A stretch of DNA of 29,190 nucleotides from JAAFJT01 sp043744275. Lineage in GTDB: Bacteria; Bacteroidota; Bacteroidia; Chitinophagales; Saprospiraceae. A model generated the notes under the pieces. That model did no database searches, was not told the origin of the DNA, and worked only from the letters and a program-made list of their open reading frames with translations. Position numbers and translations under genes: made by a program. The DNA is taken from the NCBI GenBank assembly GCA_043744275.1, contig JAYTUY010000060.1, positions 1 through 29,190 of the forward strand. Direction: 5' to 3'. This document shows positions 15,537 through 22,467 of this stretch, one piece after another; position 1 is the stretch's first letter, and each line of letters starts with the position of its first letter.

Positions 15537-17003
15537 ATGAGCCACGACTTATATGCTTCATGGGCAACTGCTGAATTATCAAGAATGGTAAAAACAACAC
15601 CTAACTTGATGTTTAATATGCCTACAAACAACTTAAATATATTTGCAAATAGAGAAAGTGGACGCATTTGGCCTATTCCAGACGGGCGAATAAGTGCTGA
15701 AATACTAGCAAATAAATTTGAGATAGCTATTGAGTTAAAAAGAACAAATGAGGGATTACACGGTGTATTAACAGCGATTGGACAAGCACAAGCATATCTA
15801 TACAAAGGATATTCTGGGTCTGCTATCATCATACCCAATTGTTATGATTCATTTCAGAATCCAGGTAATTATGTATCAAATGTAATTAACGCTACAAAAT
15901 CAGATTTACCTATTGGTGTTTTTACATATGATTACCCAGATACGACTAATCCTTCTCCTTTCTTAAATAAATTGACTTGTATAAGAAGTGTTGGCTTATC
16001 ATACACTTCTAAGATTAGCACGGGCAATTTTCTTTTAAATCAAAAATCAACAACTCAATGGGCACACCTAAGAGAAGGAAGTACAGAAGCTTTTGCTTTC
16101 TTTAAATATTTACAAATTGCCAAGAAGCAAAATGCTAATAATCCAATTGAACCTATACTTGACGTACCACAAGAATTAATTGATGCCGCCATGCGTCTAA
16201 AGCCCAATGTTAATCCTTTGCATTATTTATGTAATGCATCTGCTCCCGCTTATCATGATATAATTTGGCGATGTTTCTGGTTGGAAAATCTTTTAACATA
16301 TAAAGTCGCTACGATATGGAATAAAATCGGAAATAGTTATGTTGTAAATGCTGCATATACAAATTTGAAATTACCAGACAATTCTTATCAAAGATTTTTT
16401 TCTGGCAGGACAGACTCAATTAAAAATAAAATTGTAGACGAGCTAAATAATGGAACAATTATAGAAAACGAGGCATGGGAAAAATTTGCGGCAAATATTC
16501 ATGATAGAGCGCATAGTTACAGAGAAGATATTGACTCAGGACTTGAGCATTTAGGACTTATTGATGCAGATGGTAAACCAAGTGAAAGTGGTTATAAATA
16601 TGTGGATGCTTGTGAAAGAACAAATGATTGTCATTCAGGAAAGCCTCACTTGATACTCGGTGCATCTATACTTAAAGAAGGTAGTTTAGGTGCTTTTCTG
16701 CATTACATTTACAAAGTTTCTGAAAAAAAATTTAAAAACGACCCTTTAGCTTTTACAACGCAAGTAGTAAATGGGAAAATACAATTTGATCAAAAAGCTT
16801 ATTTAGCATTTGTACAAAATGAATTGGTAAACACACTAAATGTCATGAACACATCTACCTTGCGAGGTGGTGCTGCTCGACTTCCTTTCCAAGCTGAGTT
16901 TGCTATTTTAAGGAAGTTTGATTTTGTCTCAAAATTTAGAATTGGAGTTGGACTTGAAATAAACTGGCCTTTAATTCAAGAATATTTAGAATATGAAATT
17001 TAA
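15537..17003 (+). CDS. restriction endonuclease partner (PD-(D/E)XK type)
   Basis: 488 aa, ATG 4 bp after the methyltransferase stop, so it is co-transcribed. A PD-(D/E)XK core can be read near the N-terminus: IPDG (Asp49), then FEIAIELKR (Glu66-x-Lys68) and further on GQAQAYLYKGYSGSAIIIP, a common helix-strand pattern after the catalytic Lys. The remaining 370 residues show no named domain, but are long enough for a DNA-recognition region as in Type IIS enzymes (about 400-600 aa). With the double methyltransferase next door, an enzyme with an asymmetric recognition site is the best guess. The site itself cannot be inferred. No specificity subunit, helicase or controller protein is adjacent. 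Confidence 0.75.
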   Translation: MSHDLYASWATAELSRMVKTTPNLMFNMPTNNLNIFANRESGRIWPIPDGRISAEILANKFEIAIELKRTNEGLHGVLTAIGQAQAYLYKGYSGSAIIIPNCYDSFQNPGNYVSNVINATKSDLPIGVFTYDYPDTTNPSPFLNKLTCIRSVGLSYTSKISTGNFLLNQKSTTQWAHLREGSTEAFAFFKYLQIAKKQNANNPIEPILDVPQELIDAAMRLKPNVNPLHYLCNASAPAYHDIIWRCFWLENLLTYKVATIWNKIGNSYVVNAAYTNLKLPDNSYQRFFSGRTDSIKNKIVDELNNGTIIENEAWEKFAANIHDRAHSYREDIDSGLEHLGLIDADGKPSESGYKYVDACERTNDCHSGKPHLILGASILKEGSLGAFLHYIYKVSEKKFKNDPLAFTTQVVNGKIQFDQKAYLAFVQNELVNTLNVMNTSTLRGGAARLPFQAEFAILRKFDFVSKFRIGVGLEINWPLIQEYLEYEI

Positions 17004-17014
17004 ACAGATGATAT

Positions 17015-17116
17015 AACCCTGCTCACAATATATATCAAACTAACCCACAAATCTACCCCTGAAAAACGGGGTTGCTCGTTCGCAGTCTCCGACTGCGGAT
17101 GCCTATTTGAGTGTCT
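17015..17116. repeat. copy 1 of the ACCCACAAATCTACCCC / CGCAGTCTCCGACTGCG repeat
   Basis: Contains AACCCACAAATCTACCCCTG, then AAAAACGGGG and the small palindrome CGCAGTCTCCGACTGCG, then GATGCCTATTTGAG. The same block, about 75 bp, occurs at 18056-18130, with partial copies at 17926-17938 and 17989-18030. It lies just beyond the PIN toxin gene. Confidence 0.85.
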
Positions 17117-17182
17117 GATTCCCTTCAGCAAACTTTATGAAAGGAGAATAAATAATAGAAAATAATGAAAAAATGGTAGATT

Positions 17183-17545
17183 TTAAATTGGGTTGACAAT
17201 GGAAAGTCCTGTAATCCAGTTGAAATCGGTCACATTACGCGTATAAAGTTCATAGCCAAAATGCATAGCTGTTGCTGCGATAAGGGCATCGCCTGGGGGC
17301 ATTTTTCTCATTTGTCGCAATAGAATAGCTTGTTGAATGATGGGTAAAGAAATCTCTTTAACTTCCAATACAGCAAAAACACTTTGAAAATACGTTTTAT
17401 CAATCGGTAAAAGTGCAGGATAGCCTAATACTTCAAGCATTGAAAATGCTGAAACTGTATTTTTGGGGTTACTCATAAGTGGCCGCAAAGATGCATAATC
17501 AGCTTGAGCAGAATAAATGAGAATATTACTGTCTAATAAAATCAT
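17183..17545 (-). CDS. PIN domain toxin (VapC-like)
   Basis: 120 aa from ATG 17545; a longer frame from 17602 runs through the antitoxin gene and is not needed. Starts MILLDSNILIYSA. The four acidic PIN residues are present: Asp5, Glu38 (FSMLEVLGYP), Asp86 (PPGDALIAATA) and Asp107 (YTRNVTDFNW). PIN toxins of this family are Mg-dependent ribonucleases. The gene lies 2 bp after the stop of the small upstream gene, the standard antitoxin-toxin order. The pair is bracketed by repeats (17015-17116 and 17901-18130), which suggests a passenger module. Confidence 0.9.
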   Translation of the reverse strand: MILLDSNILIYSAQADYASLRPLMSNPKNTVSAFSMLEVLGYPALLPIDKTYFQSVFAVLEVKEISLPIIQQAILLRQMRKMPPGDALIAATAMHFGYELYTRNVTDFNWITGLSIVNPI

Positions 17546-17547
17546 AG

Positions 17548-17802
17548 TTAGTGGGTGTTTAAAAAGGGCAAATCTCTTTCTTGACGTTGTTCCCGTTGCC
17601 ATAGAGCTGCATCACCAAAATAAGAAGCGTCACCACCTTGAGCAATAATATCTTGATGATACTGGAGGTTTTTAGTTGAAAGGTGTTTTTGCTTTTTGTC
17701 TATTTGTGACGTATTTTCTTGAATAGAAATGCCTAAACGCTCTAAAAGCGGTAAAAGCATTGTCCAATCTTTTGGATTTTTAATATTTAGAGTGACTTGC
17801 AT
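17548..17802 (-). CDS. antitoxin partner of the PIN toxin
   Basis: 84 aa. The start MQVTLNIKNPKDWTMLLPLL looks like a strand-helix unit, followed by ERLGISIQENT, a charged linker and a C-terminus rich in Gln, Arg and Glu (LWQREQRQERDLPFLNTH) that could wrap the toxin. Proteins with the pattern NIKNxxDWxxLLPLLxRLG precede VapC genes in Bacteroidota. No classical AbrB or RHH motif is evident. A minus-strand -7 box CAAAAATA lies at 17843-17850. Confidence 0.75.
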   Translation of the reverse strand: MQVTLNIKNPKDWTMLLPLLERLGISIQENTSQIDKKQKHLSTKNLQYHQDIIAQGGDASYFGDAALWQREQRQERDLPFLNTH

Positions 17803-17842
17803 CGCTATTTTGATTTATTAAATTTTAATTGATTGTTGAGAA

Positions 17843-17850
17843 CAAAAATA
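17843..17850 (-). promoter_or_regulatory. possible -7 box of the PIN toxin operon
   Basis: CAAAAATA, i.e. TATTTTTG on the minus strand, matches TAnnTTTG and lies 41 bp before the antitoxin start. No clear -33 element is seen. Confidence 0.35.
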
Positions 17851-17878
17851 AGTGTTTTTTTTAAAATTATATAATGTA

Positions 17879-17888
17879 CCCCTCAGTA
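17879..17888 (-). repeat. TACTGAGGGG copy
   Basis: Exact motif upstream of the PIN toxin pair; first copy after the motif-free stretch; flanks A...T. Confidence 0.9.
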
Positions 17889-17900
17889 TATTTTCCCTTT

Positions 17901-18130
17901 CGCACTATATATATTAAACCAACCCACAAATCTACCCGCTCGCACTATATATCTCACCGCTCCCCTCGCACTATATCTCTCACAAACCAACCCACAAATC
18001 TATCCTTGAAAAACGGGGCTGCTCGTTCCCTCTCGCACTATATCTCTCACAACCCAACCCACCAATCTACCCCTGAAAAACGGGGCTGCTCGTTCGCAGT
18101 CTCCGACTGCGGATGCCTATTTGAGGGTCT
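17901..18130. repeat. tandem copies of the CGCACTATATCTCTCAC ... ACCCACAAATCTACC block
   Basis: Units CGCACTATAT start near 17901, 17941, 17968 and 18035. AACCCACAAATCTACC starts near 17926 and 17989, with a close variant at 18056. The last block is complete, with AAAAACGGGGCTGCTCGTT and the palindrome CGCAGTCTCCGACTGCG. Equivalent to 17015-17116 on the other side of the PIN pair. Confidence 0.8.
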
Positions 18131-18135
18131 CATGA

Positions 18136-18145
18136 CCCCTCAGTA
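18136..18145 (-). repeat. TACTGAGGGG copy
   Basis: Exact motif at the end of the repeat block between the toxin-antitoxin pairs; flanks A...T. Confidence 0.9.
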
Positions 18146-18173
18146 TATTTCTCCCAAAGGGATGCCATTGGCA

Positions 18174-18203
18174 GGATATGAGATGTCGGATTTCGGGGAC
18201 AAA
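18174..18203. repeat. half copy of the GGATATGAGATGTCGG hairpin repeat
   Basis: GGATATGAGATGTCGGATTT then CGGGGACAAA; nearly the same 30 nt as 20026-20055, where the inverted partner arm follows. Here the second arm is missing. Confidence 0.7.
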
Positions 18204-18252
18204 TTGGTTGTAATGCTGTTGTGGTTAGCCTCAATAAATTAGAAAGGAACAT

Positions 18253-18555
18253 TTATTTACGTTTTTTCAAAATGCTTTTTTCTCTTTTATTATGCAGAAC
18301 AGCTGCTACATAAACGACGTTTTGAGTAGCCTCAAAATCATAGTAAATGGTGTAAGGAAACTTTTTGAGTTGTGCACTTCGAAAACCTTCAACTCGGATA
18401 GAGGATGCTTCAGGATAATCTGCAATAAAAGTCAATCGTTCATTGACGGCTTTTGAGAATCTCGATTCAAGCCCATCGCTTTGTGACTCATACCAATCAA
18501 GAGCATTTTGTAAATCGTCTAAAGCCGTTTTAAAAATGTGTAGTGTAGCACTCAT
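18253..18555 (-). CDS. RelE/ParE-family toxin
   Basis: 100 aa from ATG 18555, just after the antitoxin stop. MSATLHIFKTALDDLQNALDWYESQSDGLESRFSKAV is the typical helical hairpin start, followed by FIADYPEASSIRVEGFRSAQLKKFPYTIYYDF and VVYVAAVLHNKREK, the beta-sheet that carries basic residues. RelE members cut mRNA on the ribosome and ParE members block gyrase; sequence alone does not decide which, although the pattern DLQNALDWYE...FR is frequent in Bacteroidota ParE-type annotations. The ATG lies 5 bp downstream of the antitoxin stop. Confidence 0.88.
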   Translation of the reverse strand: MSATLHIFKTALDDLQNALDWYESQSDGLESRFSKAVNERLTFIADYPEASSIRVEGFRSAQLKKFPYTIYYDFEATQNVVYVAAVLHNKREKSILKKRK

Positions 18556-18560
18556 TGAGG

Positions 18561-18803
18561 TTATTTTGCAGCTTTTCGATTTGCTAATATTTGTTGTGCT
18601 TCTTCCCAAGTAAAAAACTGAGCGTCTGGAGCAGACATAGAAATCTTTCTTTCCTTCAAAATAGCGGCATGTTCTTCGAGGATATTATCTTCTAAGGGCG
18701 CATCGGCAGTGTCGTAAATAATGCGCACGTTTAAGCGTTTCAATACTTCTAATATAAAAACTATTTCATTTTTATTATTTGGCAATTCGATAGTTGCTAT
18801 CAT
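18561..18803 (-). CDS. antitoxin partner of the RelE/ParE toxin
   Basis: 80 aa: MIATIELPNNKNEIVFILEV, LKRLNVRIIYDTAD, then an acidic middle (PLEDNILEEHAAILKERK) and a C-terminus FFTWEEAQQILANRKAAK. Small, and placed 5 bp before the toxin. The form (N-terminal strand-helix plus a charged tail) is like the antitoxin at 17548. A well-formed Bacteroidota promoter lies 18 bp upstream. Confidence 0.78.
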   Translation of the reverse strand: MIATIELPNNKNEIVFILEVLKRLNVRIIYDTADAPLEDNILEEHAAILKERKISMSAPDAQFFTWEEAQQILANRKAAK

Positions 18804-18820
18804 CTTTGTTCAATTTTTTA

Positions 18821-18851
18821 CAAAGATAATGGTTTCATTTTGATTGTCAAA
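18821..18851 (-). promoter_or_regulatory. Bacteroidota-type promoter of the RelE/ParE operon
   Basis: Read on the minus strand: TTTG (18851-18848), 19-nt spacer, TATCTTTG (18828-18821). This is an exact match to the TTTG-N19-TAnnTTTG consensus, ending 17 bp before the antitoxin ATG. Confidence 0.7.
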
Positions 18852-18865
18852 ATGTGAGATCTCCC

Positions 18866-18904
18866 AAAAAAAACTGCCGTTTTGAAGACGATTCAAAACA
18901 GCAG
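18866..18904 (-). terminator. intrinsic terminator of the helical hypothetical gene
   Basis: Stem 18874-18886 with 18892-18904 (CTGCCGTTTTGAA / TTCAAAACAGCAG, one G-U type mismatch), 5-nt loop, followed on the minus strand by eight T (A at 18866-18873). It begins 34 bp beyond the stop at 18939. Confidence 0.85.
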
Positions 18905-18938
18905 AAAATTTCAAAATATGTTATTATTTAAATTAAAA

Positions 18939-19826
18939 TTACCATTGGATGGTCTTCGTTCTACCCCGAGAGACTTTGACGGTTTTAGTGCCGATGACAC
19001 CCCCCTCAGTATTGAGCAATTCTAATTTATAAGTGCCGCTATCTGGCACTTTGAACGAAATAGGGCTGTTGTCAATGCTGCTGCCGACCATTTCCAACTG
19101 TTTGATATGCACTTCATGTCCTTCCAACATCAATGTTTTACCCTTTTTAGCAAAACCTATTTTGATTTGAGTTGAAGACGTTTGTGTATTGCGGACAGTG
19201 GAGAGTTGAATGATTTGCTGATGCAAAGCTGGTTCAGTCTTTTTCAATTTATTAGAAATCTTCAAAATTTGCTCCACGACGATGGCATCCAATTCAGCGA
19301 ACAATTCATTCAATTCACGCAACTTGCCCGAATTTTGACTTTGAGCGGTTTTGGTTTGAGGCTTTCTATTTTCAAAATCTTCGAGCAGGGTTTTCGCTTC
19401 GTCAATGTCTTCAGTTGAAACGCCGTACTCCAGAAGGGCTGTCAAATTTTCTGTAGCCAAATCAATAATATTGTTGCATTTAGAAGGAACTTCGGATTCT
19501 TTGCAGTTGCTGATTTCGGTGCGTTTGTTAGCCACTTTCGATTTCAAAACAGTATCTTTCTGTTTAGAAGCATAAGCAAACATCAAATCGGCTAAAGTGG
19601 TAACGGCATCAACCAAATCGCTGCGAGTTTCGCGCTTGGCTTGTGTGATGCCCGTTGTTTTGAGCCTTGCATTGCGCTCTAACAACTGAACTTGGATTAA
19701 TTTTTCATCGAAAGTAACAAAGACATCTTTGAGGGCTTTGATGGTAGAGATTTTCGCATCGTTAACTTTGGCGAAAACATTCAGGGCAGTGTACGAATCG
19801 TACTTAGAACTTAAAACTTGATTCAT
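18939..19826 (-). CDS. hypothetical helical protein
   Basis: 295 aa, not assigned to a named family with confidence. No signal peptide. The first 200 residues are helix-forming, with heptad-like Leu/Ile patterns (FDEKLIQVQLLERNARLK; LRELNELFAELDAIVVEQIL), and include a segment with two Cys (EISNCKESEVPSKCNN). The last 80 residues look like a beta-domain (ISFKVPDSGTYKLELLNTEG then GTKTVKVSRGRTKTIQW), reminiscent of carboxypeptidase-regulatory-like folds. Monocistronic with its own terminator. NTEGG is made by a motif copy at 19002. Confidence 0.6.
   Translation of the reverse strand: MNQVLSSKYDSYTALNVFAKVNDAKISTIKALKDVFVTFDEKLIQVQLLERNARLKTTGITQAKRETRSDLVDAVTTLADLMFAYASKQKDTVLKSKVANKRTEISNCKESEVPSKCNNIIDLATENLTALLEYGVSTEDIDEAKTLLEDFENRKPQTKTAQSQNSGKLRELNELFAELDAIVVEQILKISNKLKKTEPALHQQIIQLSTVRNTQTSSTQIKIGFAKKGKTLMLEGHEVHIKQLEMVGSSIDNSPISFKVPDSGTYKLELLNTEGGVIGTKTVKVSRGRTKTIQW
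19002..19011 (-). repeat. TACTGAGGGG copy
   Basis: Exact motif in the helical hypothetical gene, read as NTEGG; flanks A...G. Confidence 0.9.
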
Positions 19827-20009
19827 GTTGATCAGGTTTAATGGTGATAGAAATATTATTAAATATAATAAAAAAAAAGCATCTAAAACAATGCCAGTTT
19901 TATTTGTATATGTAATTTTATTTTTACACTATACTTGAATAAGCCACTGTCAGCAAGTCCATGCCCAGTTTGCTCAGCCACATGCAGCAAGTCCATAAAG
20001 CAAGTACCC

Positions 20010-20019
20010 CCCCTCAGTA
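20010..20019 (-). repeat. TACTGAGGGG copy
   Basis: Exact motif, intergenic, overlapping the 33-bp hairpin; flanks A...G, with seven G in total. Confidence 0.9.
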
Positions 20020-20088
20020 TATTTCGGATATGAAATGTCGGATTTCGGGAACAAACCGAAATCCGACATCTCATATCCGAAATATACT
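20016..20088. repeat. 33-bp inverted repeat overlapping a motif copy
   Basis: Arms 20016-20048 and 20056-20088 (AGTATATTTCGGATATGAAA... against ...TCATATCCGAAATATACT) with one mismatch and a 7-nt loop GAACAAA. The left arm starts inside the TACTGAGGGG copy (its AGTA), and the right arm ends with the matching TACT, but there the GAGGGG part is absent. It lies just beyond the stop of the DUF3782-like gene. Confidence 0.85.
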
Positions 20089-20101
20089 AAATGGTGCTTA
20101 T

Positions 20102-20683
20102 TTAAGCATGATTAAAATCTTTAGGAGTGAAGTTTTTAAAAGGATAGAGTTCAAAAATATCGTTGTGCAGGACAGTTAAGTAGATACCTTTTTTACGCAA
20201 AAGGTTTTTAATACTATCGGGAGCGTGGACACAAGCAATGATGCCATATAGTTTTTTACCTGCATGGTCTGGGAAAAACTTAGGAAAATTAGCCATTGTT
20301 TCTTCTAATTGCTCTATAGCACTTTCTTTTAAATGGCTTTTTATTTCTACAATGACCGCTGTATTGACGGTGCTATTTTCATAACCAAAAGCGTCCATTT
20401 CTATCGTTTCACCATTCATGCGTTTTACCACGTTTTGTGAAATGACAGGGATTTTGAATTCATCAAATAAAATTTTTTGAATAGAGGCAATAGCCATACC
20501 CTCGGTAAAAGTACCCCACTTATTACCCAATTCGCCCAATTGCTTTTGGGTTTGATTGATTTGCCGCGCCGCTTCCTGCTGCGTAGCCTCTATTCGCTTA
20601 TTGGATTCTTCCATTTGCCGCGCTACCTCTTTTTGAGCCACAGCTAAACTGGCAACTAATTCTTTTAATTCCTTATCGGTCAT
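20102..20683 (-). CDS. DUF3782-like protein with nuclease-fold core
   Basis: 193 aa. Residues 1 to about 50 form a coiled coil (KELVASLAVAQKEVARQMEE, SNKRIEATQQEAARQINQTQKQL). The rest, GNKWGTFTEGMAIASIQKIL, then EMDAFGYENSTVNTAVIVEIKSHL, has the D-x(n)-ExK spacing of a PD-(D/E)XK fold. It ends LYGIIACVHAPDSIKNLLRK, GIYLTVLHNDIFEL. These are the marks of the DUF3782 family, common in Bacteroidota and cyanobacteria and often found in many copies near repeats. Function unestablished; nuclease activity is a guess. A weak -7 box CAAAATTA (20702-20709) lies upstream. Confidence 0.75.
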   Translation of the reverse strand: MTDKELKELVASLAVAQKEVARQMEESNKRIEATQQEAARQINQTQKQLGELGNKWGTFTEGMAIASIQKILFDEFKIPVISQNVVKRMNGETIEMDAFGYENSTVNTAVIVEIKSHLKESAIEQLEETMANFPKFFPDHAGKKLYGIIACVHAPDSIKNLLRKKGIYLTVLHNDIFELYPFKNFTPKDFNHA

Positions 20684-20715
20684 ATTTATTCTTATTTTTT
20701 ACAAAATTAAACACT

Positions 20716-20752
20716 CTTATCTGAACTAACGAATTTTAATTTTTCAGATAAG
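20716..20752 (-). terminator. hairpin after the CHU_C gene
   Basis: Ten-bp stem CTTATCTGAA / TTCAGATAAG (20716-20725, 20743-20752) 36 bp beyond the stop at 20788. On the minus strand the tail is AGTGTTTAATTTTG, a loose T-rich run, so efficiency is uncertain. Confidence 0.45.
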
Positions 20753-20787
20753 CCTTATTTTCAATAAAATAAAGAAGATTTTAGATT

Positions 20788-22218
20788 TTATCTAATAATG
20801 GTCACATCGCCTGACAATTGTTTGGTTTGGACTTTACCATTTAACAAAATTTGTACTGTCATTGACCAAATATAAACGCCATTTTCACATAAATGGCCTC
20901 GATAAGTACCATTCCAAGCCTCATTTATATTTTGCGAAACAAAAACAAGGCTGCCCCACCGATTGAAAAGGCGTAAATCATATTTTTCGATTTTGATGAA
21001 ATCCATTTTGATGAAAGGTTTAAAATCATCATTTACACCATCATTATTAGGTGAAAAAGCAGTGGGTGCGTAAATATCAAAACCACAATGCTCAATACGT
21101 AAGCGGAAAGTATCTGTCCAATTGGCGCAACGGTTTTTGATTTCAGCTAAATAGACTCCCTCAGTATTGGCTCCGATTTTTCGGTCTTTACTGCCGTTTT
21201 TCCAAGCAATTGTCTCACCTAATATGCCTGCTCCTGCTGTGAACGTTACTTTTTCGTTTTGACAAACCGTTGTATCCTTTGCTAAGGGTTGATAATTTTG
21301 TTCCAATATTTTTACAGACGCACTGCCTTCTGCCACACAATTTTCAGTTGGATAAATGACTTTGACGGAAAAAATGTCTGATTTTGTTGCTTTATACTGA
21401 GGGGTCGTTGTGCCATCATGCCAACGGTATTGCAACGAATCAATAAATGGTTTGGAAACATCAAAAACAACCGCTTCGCCTTGACAAACGGCTGTATCAT
21501 TCAGATTAACTGTTACCGGTGTTAAAACGACATTGTCAACGAGGATACTGCTACCGCTGTAGAGTACTGATGGGCTTTTCAAACCTGTTGGGATTCGTAT
21601 GATTTCACTATTTTGCTTAAAATTACCAATGACCAAATATTGCTCGTTTCCTTTGGCTCGAAAGCATCCTTTAAGTTTATGCCACTTAAAATCTTTAACG
21701 AGACCATGACTCAAAACGGGATCAAGTGGCAAAGGAATATTGGGAATATTCCAATCGGAAATGGGAAAATCTTTTGAAAAAGCAACCGATTGTCCATCTG
21801 TAAAATCTGTTGATACCCAAGTCGGCTCGACGGTATCAATGGTTCGGAAAGACATTTCAAAGTAGTATTTTTGATTGGCTACAAGCGGTTTTGTCAATTT
21901 TGTCGCTAAATAGGCGCGATGGTGAGAAATATTTGTGAAAAAGCCGTAAGTTTCCATATAACCACATTTTGAGCCATTGATGCCTATAATATTGTCTTGT
22001 GATGACCTATAACCGCCATAATAGCAAGGGTCGTCGAGTGAAATAATACGGTCATGTGGTGAAAACCAAAAGCGTGGGATGTCATTATTTTTTTGAGCGA
22101 TAATACAATTTTCAACGTTTTCAAAATCCCCATTTGAGACGAGATTGTCTTGTGCTTGGCTTTTTTGAATTAAAAAGGCAAACAAAAACGCTAAGATGAT
22201 GTGCTTGTTTTGGCGCAT
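20788..22218 (-). CDS. T9SS type B (CHU_C) surface or secreted protein
   Basis: 476 aa. Signal peptide MRQNKHIILAFLFAFLIQKS plus QAQ. Residues about 25-230 look like a beta-sandwich of the carbohydrate-binding type found in such proteins (NLVSNGDFENVENC; WHKLKGCFRAKGNEQYLVIGNF; SSILVDNVVLTP). Two PKD/Ig-like parts follow (VCQGEAVVFDVS; VCQNEKVTFTAGAG). The C-terminus, FDIYAPTAFSPNNDGVNDDF ... YDLRLFNRWGSLVF ... NGVYIWSM, is the gliding-motility-associated CHU_C domain, which targets proteins to the type IX system as type B cargo. Ligand unknown. Motif copies at 21395 (TTPQYK) and, with one mismatch, at 21157 (NTEGVY). Confidence 0.9.
   Translation of the reverse strand: MRQNKHIILAFLFAFLIQKSQAQDNLVSNGDFENVENCIIAQKNNDIPRFWFSPHDRIISLDDPCYYGGYRSSQDNIIGINGSKCGYMETYGFFTNISHHRAYLATKLTKPLVANQKYYFEMSFRTIDTVEPTWVSTDFTDGQSVAFSKDFPISDWNIPNIPLPLDPVLSHGLVKDFKWHKLKGCFRAKGNEQYLVIGNFKQNSEIIRIPTGLKSPSVLYSGSSILVDNVVLTPVTVNLNDTAVCQGEAVVFDVSKPFIDSLQYRWHDGTTTPQYKATKSDIFSVKVIYPTENCVAEGSASVKILEQNYQPLAKDTTVCQNEKVTFTAGAGILGETIAWKNGSKDRKIGANTEGVYLAEIKNRCANWTDTFRLRIEHCGFDIYAPTAFSPNNDGVNDDFKPFIKMDFIKIEKYDLRLFNRWGSLVFVSQNINEAWNGTYRGHLCENGVYIWSMTVQILLNGKVQTKQLSGDVTIIR
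21395..21404 (+). repeat. TACTGAGGGG copy
   Basis: Exact motif in the CHU_C gene, read in reverse as TTPQYK; flanks A...T. Confidence 0.9.
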
Positions 22219-22369
22219 TTTTTCATCAAATTTAACTATTAATTTTTAAAACCTAAATTTTCCAAGGTTATTAACAATGATATAATCCCATATACCCACA
22301 ATTTTCCAATCAAAAATGAAATAACACGTTAATAGATTTGTGAAGCATCACTTTTGGAGAAACCAGATA

Positions 22370-22379
22370 CCCCTCAGTA
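22370..22379 (-). repeat. TACTGAGGGG copy
   Basis: Exact motif just upstream of the haloperoxidase-like promoter; flanks A...T. Confidence 0.9.
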
Positions 22380-22393
22380 TTTCCGTTTGAAAA

Positions 22394-22425
22394 TTGAAAA
22401 TTGGAAATAGGAATGTCTATATTTG
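22394..22425 (+). promoter_or_regulatory. Bacteroidota-type promoter of the haloperoxidase-like gene
   Basis: TATATTTG (22418-22425) matches TAnnTTTG exactly, with TTG at 22394-22396 after a 21-nt spacer. The start codon is 42 bp further on. A motif copy (22370-22379) lies just upstream. Confidence 0.55.
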
Positions 22426-22467
22426 TAAAAAAATGCTTTATCAAATTATTATTGAGAAAACTGCACA

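Larger units (their letters stand above)
17803..18252. other. repeat-rich spacer between two toxin-antitoxin pairs
   Basis: 450 bp with no gene. It holds the upstream region of the PIN pair, motif copies at 17879 and 18136, several CGCACTATAT(AT)CTCAC units, copies of the CAAATCTACCCC block, and half of the hairpin repeat found complete at 20016-20088 (18174-18203). The open frame across it is just low-complexity repeat. Confidence 0.7.
19827..20101. other. intergenic region with hairpin repeat
   Basis: 275 bp. AT-rich first part (upstream of the helical gene), then TCAGCAAGTCC/CAGCAAGTCC short repeats, a motif copy at 20010 and a 33-bp hairpin (20016-20088). Short frames on both strands are not credible. 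Confidence 0.55.

Noticed and set aside
11574..17003. REP palindromes (with GACGC/GCGTC) as the recognition site of the neighbouring restriction-modification pair
   Set aside because: Tempting because two C5 methyltransferases and an asymmetric site would fit, but nothing in the sequence ties that site to these enzymes.
17874..18242. Open frame of 122 codons on the plus strand
   Set aside because: Translation of the tandem spacer repeats (His/Ser/Thr/Pro-rich) through motif copies; also overlaps no ribosome site.
19883..20179. Short frames on both strands around the 20-kb hairpin
   Set aside because: They are mirror translations of an inverted repeat (RISGTNRNPTSHIRNI on both sides).
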